NCBI GenBank assembly: GCA_035294245.1
Contig: DATGLG010000065.1
Location: forward strand, 1 to 64,000
Length of the DNA: 64,000 nt
Direction of reading: 5' to 3'
Origin: DATGLG01 sp035294245
GTDB taxonomy: Bacteria; Pseudomonadota; Alphaproteobacteria; JACZXZ01
Every line of letters starts with the position of its first letter. The first letter of the stretch is position 1. Below the pieces are notes generated by a model that was not told the origin of the DNA, made no database searches, and saw only the letters and a list, made by a program, of their open reading frames with translations. Shown here in pieces: positions 27,508 to 35,884 of the stretch. Both the position numbers and the translations under genes were made by a program.

Positions 27508-28677
27508 ATGCGCTCCATTTTCTACGTGATCGGGACCCTCGATATCGGCGGCGCCGAGCGCCACCTGGCGCAGCTCGCGCGATATCTCGCCCCGCAGCGA
27601 TGGCACCCCACGATTGCATGTCTGAGCGGGCGGGGCGCCTTGATCCCCGAGCTTCGGCAGAGCGGTATCGAAATTCTCGAAGCACCCTGCGCCGGCTGGG
27701 CGGGGCGCGCGCCGCGCTTTCTTTTTCGCCCGCTGCGGTTGCTCATCGTCTCGCTCTGGCTCCTGCGCGTATTGCGGCAGCGGCGTCCCGATGTCGTGCA
27801 TTTCTTCCTGCCGGCGTCCTATCTCATCGGCGCGCCCTGCGCGCTTCTGGCCGGCTGCCGCCGACTCGTCATGAGCCGCCGCAGCTTGAATTTTTATCAG
27901 AGGCGACGTTGGGGTACCGCGCGGCTGGAGCGGTGGCTGCATGGGCGCATGGTGGCCGTTCTCGGCAACAGCGAGGCGGTCGTGCGGGACTTGCGCGCCG
28001 AGGGCGTTCCAGCCGCTCGCCTGCGGATGATTTCGAACGGCGTCGATCTCGCGCGCTTCTCCGCCCTGCCCGATAGAGCCGCGGCGCGCCGCAAGCTCGG
28101 CATCGCCGACTCGTGCTTCGTCATGGTCATCGTCGCCAATCTTATTCCCTATAAGGGCCACAGGGATTTGCTCGCGGCCCTTGGCATTGTCGGCGGCCGT
28201 TTGCCGCAGCCTTGGCGTCTTCTCTGCGTCGGCCGCGATGATGGGATCGGCGATGCCTTGCGCGCCGAAGCGGCGCGCTATGGGATCGGGGGCAATATCG
28301 CCTGGCTCGGGGTGCGGGAGGATGTCCCCGAGCTGCTCGCCGCCGCCAATTTGGCGCTGCTCTGCTCGCACGAGGAGGGCTTTTCCAACGCCGTGCTCGA
28401 AGCCATGGCGGCGGGGCTGCCCGTGGTCGCAACGGATGTCGGCGGCAACCGCGAGGCGGTGATCGACGGTGTGACCGGCATCATCGTGCCGCCGCACGAT
28501 CCCGGTCGCCTCGGCGAGGCCATTCTCGAGATTGCCCATGCGGGCGAGCAGGCTTGCGCGATGGGGCGCGCCGGTCGTGCACGAATCGCCGAGCATTTCG
28601 CGATCGAGTCCGCCTTCCAGCGCTACGAGGCGCTCTATGAGGAGCTCCTGGACGGCGACGGGGCGCGGCTTGGCTAG
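27508..28677 (+). CDS. Glycosyltransferase family 4
   Basis: 389 residues, GT-B fold. GTLDIGGAERHL near residue 9 is the typical acceptor-side glycine loop, ISNGVDLARF the linker, VANLIPYKGHRDLL and WLGVREDVPELL the donor side, and SHEEGFSNAVLEAMAAGLPVVATDVGG the EX7E motif (E in EEGF and E in LEAM). A retaining transferase using a nucleotide sugar is expected. The ATG follows the preceding stop directly. Its TAG lies in a CTAG shared with the stop of the convergent acetyltransferase gene. Confidence 0.9.
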   Translation: MRSIFYVIGTLDIGGAERHLAQLARYLAPQRWHPTIACLSGRGALIPELRQSGIEILEAPCAGWAGRAPRFLFRPLRLLIVSLWLLRVLRQRRPDVVHFFLPASYLIGAPCALLAGCRRLVMSRRSLNFYQRRRWGTARLERWLHGRMVAVLGNSEAVVRDLRAEGVPAARLRMISNGVDLARFSALPDRAAARRKLGIADSCFVMVIVANLIPYKGHRDLLAALGIVGGRLPQPWRLLCVGRDDGIGDALRAEAARYGIGGNIAWLGVREDVPELLAAANLALLCSHEEGFSNAVLEAMAAGLPVVATDVGGNREAVIDGVTGIIVPPHDPGRLGEAILEIAHAGEQACAMGRAGRARIAEHFAIESAFQRYEALYEELLDGDGARLG

Positions 28678-29252
28678 GCCGGATCCTCGATCAGGCGCTC
28701 GGGGCCGGCGAGACGATAGCGCCGCCCCTCGCGCGGGCAGACGAGATCGGGGCCAAGCCGCTCGCCGGCATGACTCATCCAGCCGATGCGCCGCGCCGGC
28801 GTGCCCACGACGAGGGCGTGGGCCGGCACGTCGCGCGTGACGACGGCACCCGCCCCGACGAAGGCGTATTCGCCGATCGTGACGCCGCAGATGATCGTGC
28901 AATTGGCGCCTAGGGTGGCGCCGCGCCTCACCACGGTATCTTTGTATTCGTCCTTGCGCGAGACCTCGGCGCGCGGATTGAGCACATTGGTGAAGACCAT
29001 GCTGGGGCCGCAGAAGACGCCGTCCTCCAGCGTCACGTTGTCATAGACCGAGACATTGTTCTGGATGCGCACATTGTTGCCGATCTTGACCTTGTTTCCG
29101 ACGAAGACGTTTTGTCCCAGGGAGCAACCCGACCCGATCTCCGCGCCGGCGCAAACGTGAACCCAATGCCAGATGCGCGTGCCGCGCCCGATGCGGGCAC
29201 CCGCGTCGACGATCGCGGTCTCGTGAACGAAGCTGTCGTCGACGGTACTCAT
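28674..29252 (-). CDS. wbpD: WbpD-like UDP-amino-sugar N-acetyltransferase
   Basis: 192-residue left-handed beta-helix acetyltransferase with hexapeptide repeats (IGSGCSLGQNVFVGNKVKIG, VSVYDNVTLEDGVFCGPS). The segments FTNVLNPRAEV, GATLGANCTIICGVTIGEYAF and GTPARRIGWMS match WbpD/WlbB, which acetylates the 3-amino group of UDP-GlcNAc3NA using acetyl-CoA. It is the second gene of a two-gene unit, its ATG overlapping the stop of the wbpB-like gene (ATGA). The product would be UDP-2,3-diacetamido-glucuronate, the substrate of the WbpI-like epimerase. Confidence 0.9.
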   Translation of the reverse strand: MSTVDDSFVHETAIVDAGARIGRGTRIWHWVHVCAGAEIGSGCSLGQNVFVGNKVKIGNNVRIQNNVSVYDNVTLEDGVFCGPSMVFTNVLNPRAEVSRKDEYKDTVVRRGATLGANCTIICGVTIGEYAFVGAGAVVTRDVPAHALVVGTPARRIGWMSHAGERLGPDLVCPREGRRYRLAGPERLIEDPA

Positions 29253-30199
29253 GATTGGGTTTCGACGCGGAGGCAGAAGGGATGATAGTCGCCCTTGCGG
29301 CCGACGGGCGCGCTCGTACGGATCGTATAGACGGTCTCAATGCTCGGCCGCGCCTCGGCAATGCCGAAGCCGCCGCCACGGAGGATGTCGGCGTAGCTCT
29401 CGGTGTGCAGGTCGGTGAAGCCGTCGCTGAACTCCACCTCCTCGCCGTCGACGGTGATCGAGCGATAGGTCCGCTTGCCGGTCCGCAGCCGCTCCGCGGG
29501 TAGGTGGGCGGCGTTGATCGAGAGGAACCAGCGCACGCGCGCCTGCCTGAACTCGAGCAGGCCCGCCGCCGCGTCCGGCCGATGGATGTGGACGACGCTG
29601 CCGGTCGCGGGGCCGAACACCCAGCCAAGCATGTCGAAAAAGTGGACGCCGATATTGGTGGCAATACCCCCCGATTTCTGCGTCTCTCCCTTCCAGCTCG
29701 TGAAGTACCAGTGCCCGCGCGCGGTCAGGTAGGTGAGGTCGACGTCGAAGACGCGGCTCTTCGCCGCGGCGATGCGCTCGCGCAGGGCGCGGATCGAGGG
29801 GTGCAGCCGCAGCTGGAGGATGTTGTAGATGCGCTTGTCGCTCTCTTTCTCGATCTCCGCGAGCGCCTCGAGGTTCCAGGGGTTCAGCACCAGCGGCTTC
29901 TCGCAGATCGCGTGGGCATGGCTGCGCAGGGCAAAGCGGATATGGGCATCGTGCAGGTAGTTGGGCGAGCAGATGGCGACATAGTCGATCGCCGCGCCGC
30001 GCCGGCGGCGCTTGTCGATGTGGCGGTCGAAACGCTCGAACTCGGTGAAGAAATCGGCATCGGGAAAATAGCTGTCGATGATGCCGACGCTGTCATTGGG
30101 GTCGAGCGCGGCAATCAGGGCGTTGCCGGTCTCCTTGATCGCCTTCATGTGGCGCGGGGCGACATAGCCGGCCGCGCCGATCAGAGCGAAATTCTTCAT
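29249..30199 (-). CDS. wbpB: WbpB-like UDP-GlcNAcA 3-dehydrogenase
   Basis: 316-residue Gfo/Idh/MocA oxidoreductase. The opening MKNFALIGAAGYVAPRHMKA with its Rossmann glycine loop, DSVGIIDS, VAICSPNYLH, CEKPLVLNP and NIGVHFFDML blocks closely match WbpB/WlbA, which oxidises C3 of UDP-N-acetyl-glucosaminuronic acid with bound NAD. EKP carries the conserved Lys. ATG 30199 has AAGGA upstream. It is the first gene of the wbpB-wbpD pair and diverges from asnB copy 2 across 258 bp. Together with the WbpE-like enzyme it would install the 3-amino group. Confidence 0.92.
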   Translation of the reverse strand: MKNFALIGAAGYVAPRHMKAIKETGNALIAALDPNDSVGIIDSYFPDADFFTEFERFDRHIDKRRRRGAAIDYVAICSPNYLHDAHIRFALRSHAHAICEKPLVLNPWNLEALAEIEKESDKRIYNILQLRLHPSIRALRERIAAAKSRVFDVDLTYLTARGHWYFTSWKGETQKSGGIATNIGVHFFDMLGWVFGPATGSVVHIHRPDAAAGLLEFRQARVRWFLSINAAHLPAERLRTGKRTYRSITVDGEEVEFSDGFTDLHTESYADILRGGGFGIAEARPSIETVYTIRTSAPVGRKGDYHPFCLRVETQS

Positions 30200-30252
30200 C
30201 ACGTCCTTGACCAGGCGAGCGCCGTTCCGCCCTGTTTTCGGCGCCGTCGAGG

Positions 30253-30273
30253 CGGCCGATGGTTAATCGGCCG
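30253..30273. promoter_or_regulatory. 8-bp inverted repeat in wbpB-asnB divergent region
   Basis: CGGCCGAT and ATCGGCCG form a perfect 8-bp inverted repeat around GGTTA, about 54 bp upstream of wbpB and 185 bp upstream of asnB copy 2. It could be an operator for the divergent pair or a leader hairpin in the wbpB transcript. No other motif was recognised in this 258-bp gap. Confidence 0.35.
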
Positions 30274-30457
30274 GAGCGGAATCCCCAAGGGCCGGCTCCG
30301 TGCCGTCCGGCGGATTTAACGGTTTCCCAGCCCATATTCAACACCGCGCTAGGCGGCGACCCGGCGCCCTCTTCCGGCGGGCCGCGCTGGACGGGCCGGG
30401 GTCCCTCGGGCTACAAAGCGCCGTCCTATGCGCGAGCCGAGAGGGGGCGAAAGCGCC

Positions 30458-32407
30458 ATGTGCGGCATTGCCGGCTTACTCGACCGACGAAAATCGCTCT
30501 CGGAAGATGCGTTGAAGGCCCGCGCGCGGGCCATGAACGACACCCTGAGCCATCGTGGCCCCGATGGCGACGGCTTCTGGGTCAGCGCCCCCGACGGCGT
30601 TGCCCTGGCCCATCGCCGCCTCGCCATCATCGATCTCTCGCCGGGCGGTGCCCAGCCGCAGATTTCCGGCGATGGACGCTTCGTCATCACCTATAACGGC
30701 GAGGTTTATAATTACCGCGCACTTCGCCGGGAGCTCGAGGAGGGCGGTCAGCGCTTCCATACCGAGTCCGATACCGAGGTCATGCTGGCGAGCTTCTCCC
30801 GCTGGGGGATCAAGGCGGCGGTCGAGCGTTTCATCGGCATGTTCGCTTTCGCTGTTTGGGACCGCCGGGAGCGCCTGCTCGTCCTGGTGCGTGACCGGCT
30901 CGGCATCAAGCCGATGTATTATGCCGACCTCGGCAGCCGCCTGCTCTTCGGCTCCGAGCTCAAGGCGTTGCGCGCCGACTCCACTTGGTCGCCGACCCTT
31001 GATCGCGACGCCACCGCCGGATATTTCCGGCATGGCTATGTGCCGAGCCCGCTCACCATCTACCGGGAAGCGAGGAAATTGCCGCCAGGCCATATGCTGA
31101 CTGTGGCCGAGGGCAAGCCGCCGGTCGTGGAAATGTATTGGGATGCCCGCCAGATCGCGATCGAGGGCGCGCGGCGCGCGGCACTGGGATCAATGGAGCC
31201 CGCGGAGGCGGTGGAGGCCTTGGACCGGCTGCTGCGCGATGCGGTGAGTCTGCGGATGATCGCAGATGTGCCGCTGGGCGCCTTTCTCTCTGGAGGGATC
31301 GATTCTTCGACGGTGGTGGCCCTCATGCAGGCCCAGAGCAACCGTCCCGTCCGCACCTTCTCGATCGGCTTCCGCGAGGCGAGCCATAACGAGGCGGCGC
31401 ATGCCAAGGCTGTCGCTGGCCATCTCCGCACCGATCACACCGAGCTCTATGTCGAGCCGACCCATGCGCGCGAGCTCATTCCGCGCCTGCCGGAATGGTA
31501 TGACGAGCCTTTTGCCGATTCGTCGCAACTCCCCACCTATCTCGTGGCGGAAATGGCGCGCCAGCACGTGACTGTCGCCCTCTCCGGCGATGGCGGTGAC
31601 GAGGTCTTCGCCGGCTATAGTCGCTACTTCTGGACGGCCCGCTTCTGGCGCAATATTTCACTGGCGCCGGCGCCGCTCCGCAAGCTGGTCGCACTGATCG
31701 CGCGACTGCCGTCGGCGGCCGCGTGGGATTGCCTGTTCGGCTGCCTGCCGGGCCGGCTGCGCATCGAGCGTGGCGGCGAGCGGATGCACAATCTTGCCAC
31801 CATACTCGAAGGCCTGAGCCCCGATGCCGTCTATCGGCACCTGATCAGCCTGTGGAAGTCGCCGGAAGAGGTGGTCGTTAGCGGCCGCGAGCCCGAGAGC
31901 ATCCTCTGGGATAGAGCATTAGCGCAGGAGGTGCCGGAGCTCATTCCACGGCTCGAGCTCATTGATCTCGTCACCTACCTGCCCGACGACATCCTCACCA
32001 AGGTCGACCGCGCCACCATGGCCGTGAGCCTCGAAGGGCGCGTGCCGCTCATCGATCATCGTGTCGTTGAGTTCGCAGCGACACTGCCCCTCGCCCTCAA
32101 GGTGCGAGACGGACAGGGGAAATGGCTGCTGCGGCAGGTGCTTTCCCGCTACGTCCCGGACGCCCTGGTCGACCGGCCGAAGATGGGGTTCGGCGTCCCG
32201 ATCGGGGAATGGCTGCGCGGGCCCCTGCGGGCCTGGGCAGAGGAGTTGCTGGATCCGGCCAAGCTGCGCAGCGATGGGATCCTCCGCCCCGAGCCCATCA
32301 CGCGGCTCTGGCAGGATCATCTGGCGGGTCGCCGCGACGGGCAGTATCCCCTCTGGGTCGTCCTCATGTTTCAAGCTTGGCGGCAGCGCTGGCCGACGCC
32401 GGTGTAG
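30458..32407 (+). CDS. asnB: AsnB-like glutamine amidotransferase (sugar cluster copy 2)
   Basis: 649 residues. Cys2 nucleophile (MCGIAGL), SHRGPDGDG and NYNGEVYNY of the glutaminase, and a canonical PP-loop SGGIDSS at 278-284 with LSGDGGDEVFAGYSRY in the synthetase. The conserved DILTKVDRATMA and LEGRVPLIDH blocks are intact. It is the more standard of the two copies and is diverged from the one at 15.2 kb. Genes of this type are common at the edge of exopolysaccharide loci. It may amidate a uronic acid or make asparagine. It stands alone on the plus strand. Confidence 0.9.
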   Translation: MCGIAGLLDRRKSLSEDALKARARAMNDTLSHRGPDGDGFWVSAPDGVALAHRRLAIIDLSPGGAQPQISGDGRFVITYNGEVYNYRALRRELEEGGQRFHTESDTEVMLASFSRWGIKAAVERFIGMFAFAVWDRRERLLVLVRDRLGIKPMYYADLGSRLLFGSELKALRADSTWSPTLDRDATAGYFRHGYVPSPLTIYREARKLPPGHMLTVAEGKPPVVEMYWDARQIAIEGARRAALGSMEPAEAVEALDRLLRDAVSLRMIADVPLGAFLSGGIDSSTVVALMQAQSNRPVRTFSIGFREASHNEAAHAKAVAGHLRTDHTELYVEPTHARELIPRLPEWYDEPFADSSQLPTYLVAEMARQHVTVALSGDGGDEVFAGYSRYFWTARFWRNISLAPAPLRKLVALIARLPSAAAWDCLFGCLPGRLRIERGGERMHNLATILEGLSPDAVYRHLISLWKSPEEVVVSGREPESILWDRALAQEVPELIPRLELIDLVTYLPDDILTKVDRATMAVSLEGRVPLIDHRVVEFAATLPLALKVRDGQGKWLLRQVLSRYVPDALVDRPKMGFGVPIGEWLRGPLRAWAEELLDPAKLRSDGILRPEPITRLWQDHLAGRRDGQYPLWVVLMFQAWRQRWPTPV

Positions 32408-32505
32408 AGGCACGACGCCCGGTCCGCGCAAAGCCAAGAAGTTAGTTGCAACTGATTTTCAATCTTGGGAGCGCCGGCGGTCGTCCGTGTTCCGCAACTG
32501 AGTGC

Positions 32506-32820
32506 TCAACCGCCGATATAGCGCGTCGCGGTAATCGGACAGCCGCAGATCGGGCAAATCTCCGTCAGGGTGAGGAAGCTTCCCTTGGCGCCAGTTTCCT
32601 TGGCGAGCTTGGCATCCAACGTCGCGAGAATCTGCGCATGCAGAGCATCGCTCTTGCAGCGGTTGGCATAGGCGAGCCCGAGCCCGCTCTGCGGCGGGAT
32701 CTTCTCGATCGAGAACGCCGCTGCCCGACGGGCGCCGCCGAAAAGCGCGAAGCCGCCGCCCAATGCTGCGGTGCTCAGCAAAAAACCGCGCCGATCCAAC
32801 AGCCTGTGAGTGTGAGTCAT
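32506..32820 (-). CDS. Small Tat-exported protein with CPICGC motif
   Basis: 104 residues. A twin-arginine signal (DRRGFLLSTAALGGGFALFG, residues 9-28) ends near ARRAAA. The mature part is about 67 residues and finishes with ICPICGCPITATRYIGG, a compact C-x2-C-x-C cluster that could bind a metal or iron-sulfur centre, plus a further Cys in NRCKSD. I do not recognise a family. Tat export suits a protein that folds with a cofactor before export. It diverges from the M16 peptidase gene, with 261 bp between them, and stands alone otherwise. Confidence 0.65.
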   Translation of the reverse strand: MTHTHRLLDRRGFLLSTAALGGGFALFGGARRAAAFSIEKIPPQSGLGLAYANRCKSDALHAQILATLDAKLAKETGAKGSFLTLTEICPICGCPITATRYIGG

Positions 32821-33081
32821 CGAATCGCCCTTCCCACCTGCGCACTTCGAGGATCACCCAAGTTTAAATAGGACCCTGCCGTCAGGCAACAGCGACACAG
32901 CGACGCCGATTCGGGTTGATATCGCGTAAACTTGATGCTTTGAGACTTGAAGAAGCCTGCGTTCGAGTTCACCTAATCGGCGCGCCCTTTCACGTTCGTA
33001 GGGCGGTCTGAAAAATCGCGGCGGGATTCTGAATACCTGTTCACCTGCCGATTGCCCCGTCTCTCGTCCGAAGAGGTCCCC

Positions 33082-35811
33082 ATGGTTATGGTTTCACGGA
33101 GCCGCGGATATCCGCGTCCCCGCAGTCTCCCCGGCTTTTCCGGCCTCTTCCGCTTCGGCCTGGCTCTGATGGTATTTGCCACGACGGCTGTGGCCGCTGC
33201 GGCCCAGGAGCCTGGCGGTGCCGGAGAGACTCAGATTCTGCGAGCGACATTGGAAAACGGGCTCCGGGTCATCCTCGTCCGCAATCGCTTGGCGCCGGTC
33301 GTGACGACAGGCGTCAATTATCTCGTCGGCGCCGACGAGACGCCCCCGGGCTTTCCCGGCATGGCGCATGCCCAGGAGCATATGATGTTTCGCGGCAGTC
33401 CGGGGCTTTCCGCCGAAGCGCTCGCCAATATCGGCGCCGTGATGGGGGGCCGCTTTGACGCCGATACGCGGCAAACGGTGACCCAGTATTTCTTCACGGT
33501 GCCTGCCGAAGACCTCGACGTGGCGCTCCATATCGAGGCTCTGCGCATGCGCGACGTCGACGACGCGCAAGCGGATTGGGAGAAGGAGCGCGGAGCTATC
33601 GAGCAGGAGGTGACCCAGGACCTCTCGAGCCCACGTTACGTGCTGCAGACCAGATTGCGCGAAGCACTCTTCGCCGGAACACCTTATGCTCATGACGCGC
33701 TTGGCACGATTGCCTCGTTCAACAAGACGACCGGGGCCATGCTCAAGACCTTCCATGAGAAATGGTATGCGCCGAACAACGCCGTGCTGATCGTGGTCGG
33801 CGATCTCGATCCCGCGGCGACGCTCGCCAAGGTGAAGACGCTGTTCGAGAGCATTCCGTCGAAGAAGCTTCCCGCTCGTCCCGAGGTTAAGCTCCAGCCC
33901 GTCAAGGCGCAGTCCCTCAGCCTTGCGAGCGATCTTTCCTATGGTCTGAGCGTGGTGGCCTTCCGCATGCCCGGCCTCGACAGCCCGGATTACGCCGCGA
34001 TCGAGGTCCTCGCGGACGTGCTCTCGAGCCAGCGCGGCGAGCTCTATGGCCTGGTGCCCCAGGGCAAGGCGCTGAGCACCGACTTCTCCTTGGACTCCCT
34101 GCCCAAGGCGAGCCTCGGCTATGCCGTTGCCGCCTTTCCCGCCGGCGGCGATGCAAAAGCCGTTGCACAGGACGTGAGGGCGGCTCTCGCGGGCATCGCA
34201 AAGGCCGGCGTATCGGCCGATCTCGTCGAAGCAGCCAAGCGGCAGGAGCGGCGCGCCGCGGAATTCGCCAAGAACTCGATCTCGGGCCTCGCCGAGGTGT
34301 GGTCCGAGGCGGTTGCGGTCGATGGACTCCATTCGCCCGACGACGATCTCGCGCGCATCGACAAGGTGACCGTTGCGGATGTGAACCGGGTCGCGCGGCA
34401 ATATCTCGATTTCTCCCACGCGGTCACCGCGGTGCTTCTGCCGCAGGGCTCGGGCAAGCCCGTCGCGTCCCAAGGCTTCGGCGGGCGCGAAAGCATCGCG
34501 CTTGCCGCCGCCAAGCCCGCGCCCTTGCCCGATTGGGCGCAGCAGGCGCTGGGCCGCCTGAGCGTTCCCGAGTCGACCTTGCATCCGATGGTCACCAAGC
34601 TCGAGAATGGCATCACCCTCATTGTGCAGCCGGAGGACGTGAGCGACACGGTGACCGTCGTCGGCCATGTCGAGAACCGGCCCGATCTCCAAGTGCCGAA
34701 AGGGAAAGAGGGCATGTCCCAGGTGCTCGACGAGCTCTTCTCCTATGGCAGCGAGAGCCTCGATCGCATCGCCTTCCAGCGCGCGCTCGACGAGATCGGC
34801 GCCGACGAGCAGGCCGGGACGGATTTCTCGCTGCACGTGCTTGCCGACGGCTTTGAGCGGGGTACGGCCCTTCTCGCCGATAACGAGCTCCATCCCGCCT
34901 TTCCCGCTCAGGCCTTCACGATCGTGCGGCAGCAGGTGGCGCAGTCCGTCGCCGGCCGTCTCAAGAGCCCGGGCTATCTTGCCTCGCGCGCGCTCCACGC
35001 CGCTATCTTCCCCGAAGGCGATCCCACATTGCGGCAGGCGCTGCCCGAGACCGTCGACAGCATCACGCTCGACGATCTGCGCGCCTATTACAAATCCGCC
35101 TTCCGCCCCGATCTCACCACCATCGTCGTGATGGGCAAGGTGACACCGGAGCAGGCGAAGTCTGTGATCGAGAAGTATTTCGGTGCCTGGCGCGCCGAAG
35201 GCCCCAAGCCCGCAACCGACCTTCCGGCCGTCCCTCTGAGCAAGGCCTCGACGGTGGCCGTGCCGGATGCCAGTCGCGTGCAGGACAAGGTGACGCTTGC
35301 CGAGACGATCGGCATCGATCGCGCCAATCCCGATTACTACGCGCTCAAGCTCGGCAACAACGTGCTGGGTGGCGCCTTCTATTCGACGCGTCTCTACCGC
35401 GACCTGCGGATGAACAACGGCCTTGTTTATTTCGTCGGCTCCTATTTTGCCGTCGGCAAGACGCGTGGCCTTTATCTTGTCGAATATGCCTGCGATCCGA
35501 AGAACGTCTCAAAGGTTCAGGCGATCGTCGCGCGCGAGCTCATGGACATGCGCAGCAAGCCCGTAAGCACCGACGAGCTTCAGCAGGCCAAGGCGATTCT
35601 GCTGCGCACGATCCCGCTCGACGAGGCGGATGTGGACGGCATCGCCCAGGGCTTTCTCGATCGCGTGCATTTGGGCCTGCCACTCGATGAGCCGCTGGTG
35701 GCGGCGCGGCATTACGTGGCGCTCGACGCCAACGCCGTGCGAGCCGCTTTCGCCAAATGGCTGCGGCCGGATGATCTCGCGCGCGTGAGCCAGGGGCCGA
35801 TGCCACGTTAG
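33082..35811 (+). CDS. Secreted M16 zinc metallopeptidase (two-domain)
   Basis: 909 residues from ATG 33082, chosen for AGAGG upstream over an ATG-like start at 33052. A signal peptide (LALMVFATTAVAAAAQ) is cleaved near residue 42, giving a periplasmic protein. The inverse zinc motif is H96-A-Q-E99-H100 with the third ligand E176 in ERGAIEQEV. The second half (from about 500) is a degenerate M16 repeat lacking the motif. The length fits fused pitrilysin-type peptidases that degrade peptides in a closed chamber. It is monocistronic. Confidence 0.92.
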   Translation: MVMVSRSRGYPRPRSLPGFSGLFRFGLALMVFATTAVAAAAQEPGGAGETQILRATLENGLRVILVRNRLAPVVTTGVNYLVGADETPPGFPGMAHAQEHMMFRGSPGLSAEALANIGAVMGGRFDADTRQTVTQYFFTVPAEDLDVALHIEALRMRDVDDAQADWEKERGAIEQEVTQDLSSPRYVLQTRLREALFAGTPYAHDALGTIASFNKTTGAMLKTFHEKWYAPNNAVLIVVGDLDPAATLAKVKTLFESIPSKKLPARPEVKLQPVKAQSLSLASDLSYGLSVVAFRMPGLDSPDYAAIEVLADVLSSQRGELYGLVPQGKALSTDFSLDSLPKASLGYAVAAFPAGGDAKAVAQDVRAALAGIAKAGVSADLVEAAKRQERRAAEFAKNSISGLAEVWSEAVAVDGLHSPDDDLARIDKVTVADVNRVARQYLDFSHAVTAVLLPQGSGKPVASQGFGGRESIALAAAKPAPLPDWAQQALGRLSVPESTLHPMVTKLENGITLIVQPEDVSDTVTVVGHVENRPDLQVPKGKEGMSQVLDELFSYGSESLDRIAFQRALDEIGADEQAGTDFSLHVLADGFERGTALLADNELHPAFPAQAFTIVRQQVAQSVAGRLKSPGYLASRALHAAIFPEGDPTLRQALPETVDSITLDDLRAYYKSAFRPDLTTIVVMGKVTPEQAKSVIEKYFGAWRAEGPKPATDLPAVPLSKASTVAVPDASRVQDKVTLAETIGIDRANPDYYALKLGNNVLGGAFYSTRLYRDLRMNNGLVYFVGSYFAVGKTRGLYLVEYACDPKNVSKVQAIVARELMDMRSKPVSTDELQQAKAILLRTIPLDEADVDGIAQGFLDRVHLGLPLDEPLVAARHYVALDANAVRAAFAKWLRPDDLARVSQGPMPR

Positions 35812-35884
35812 GCCTGCCGCGGCTTGCCGGAGCCGGCGCGGCCCGCCATGATACGTCTCCCATCAGGCGGGCGAGGAGGCAGGC

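Noticed and set aside
26593..28902. 769-codon open frame on the minus strand under two sugar genes
   Set aside because: Arg/His/Ala-rich shadow; the plus-strand GT4 and polytopic protein have clear motifs.
33094..34998. 634-codon minus-strand frame under the M16 peptidase
   Set aside because: Shadow of a gene with an intact zinc motif on the other strand.
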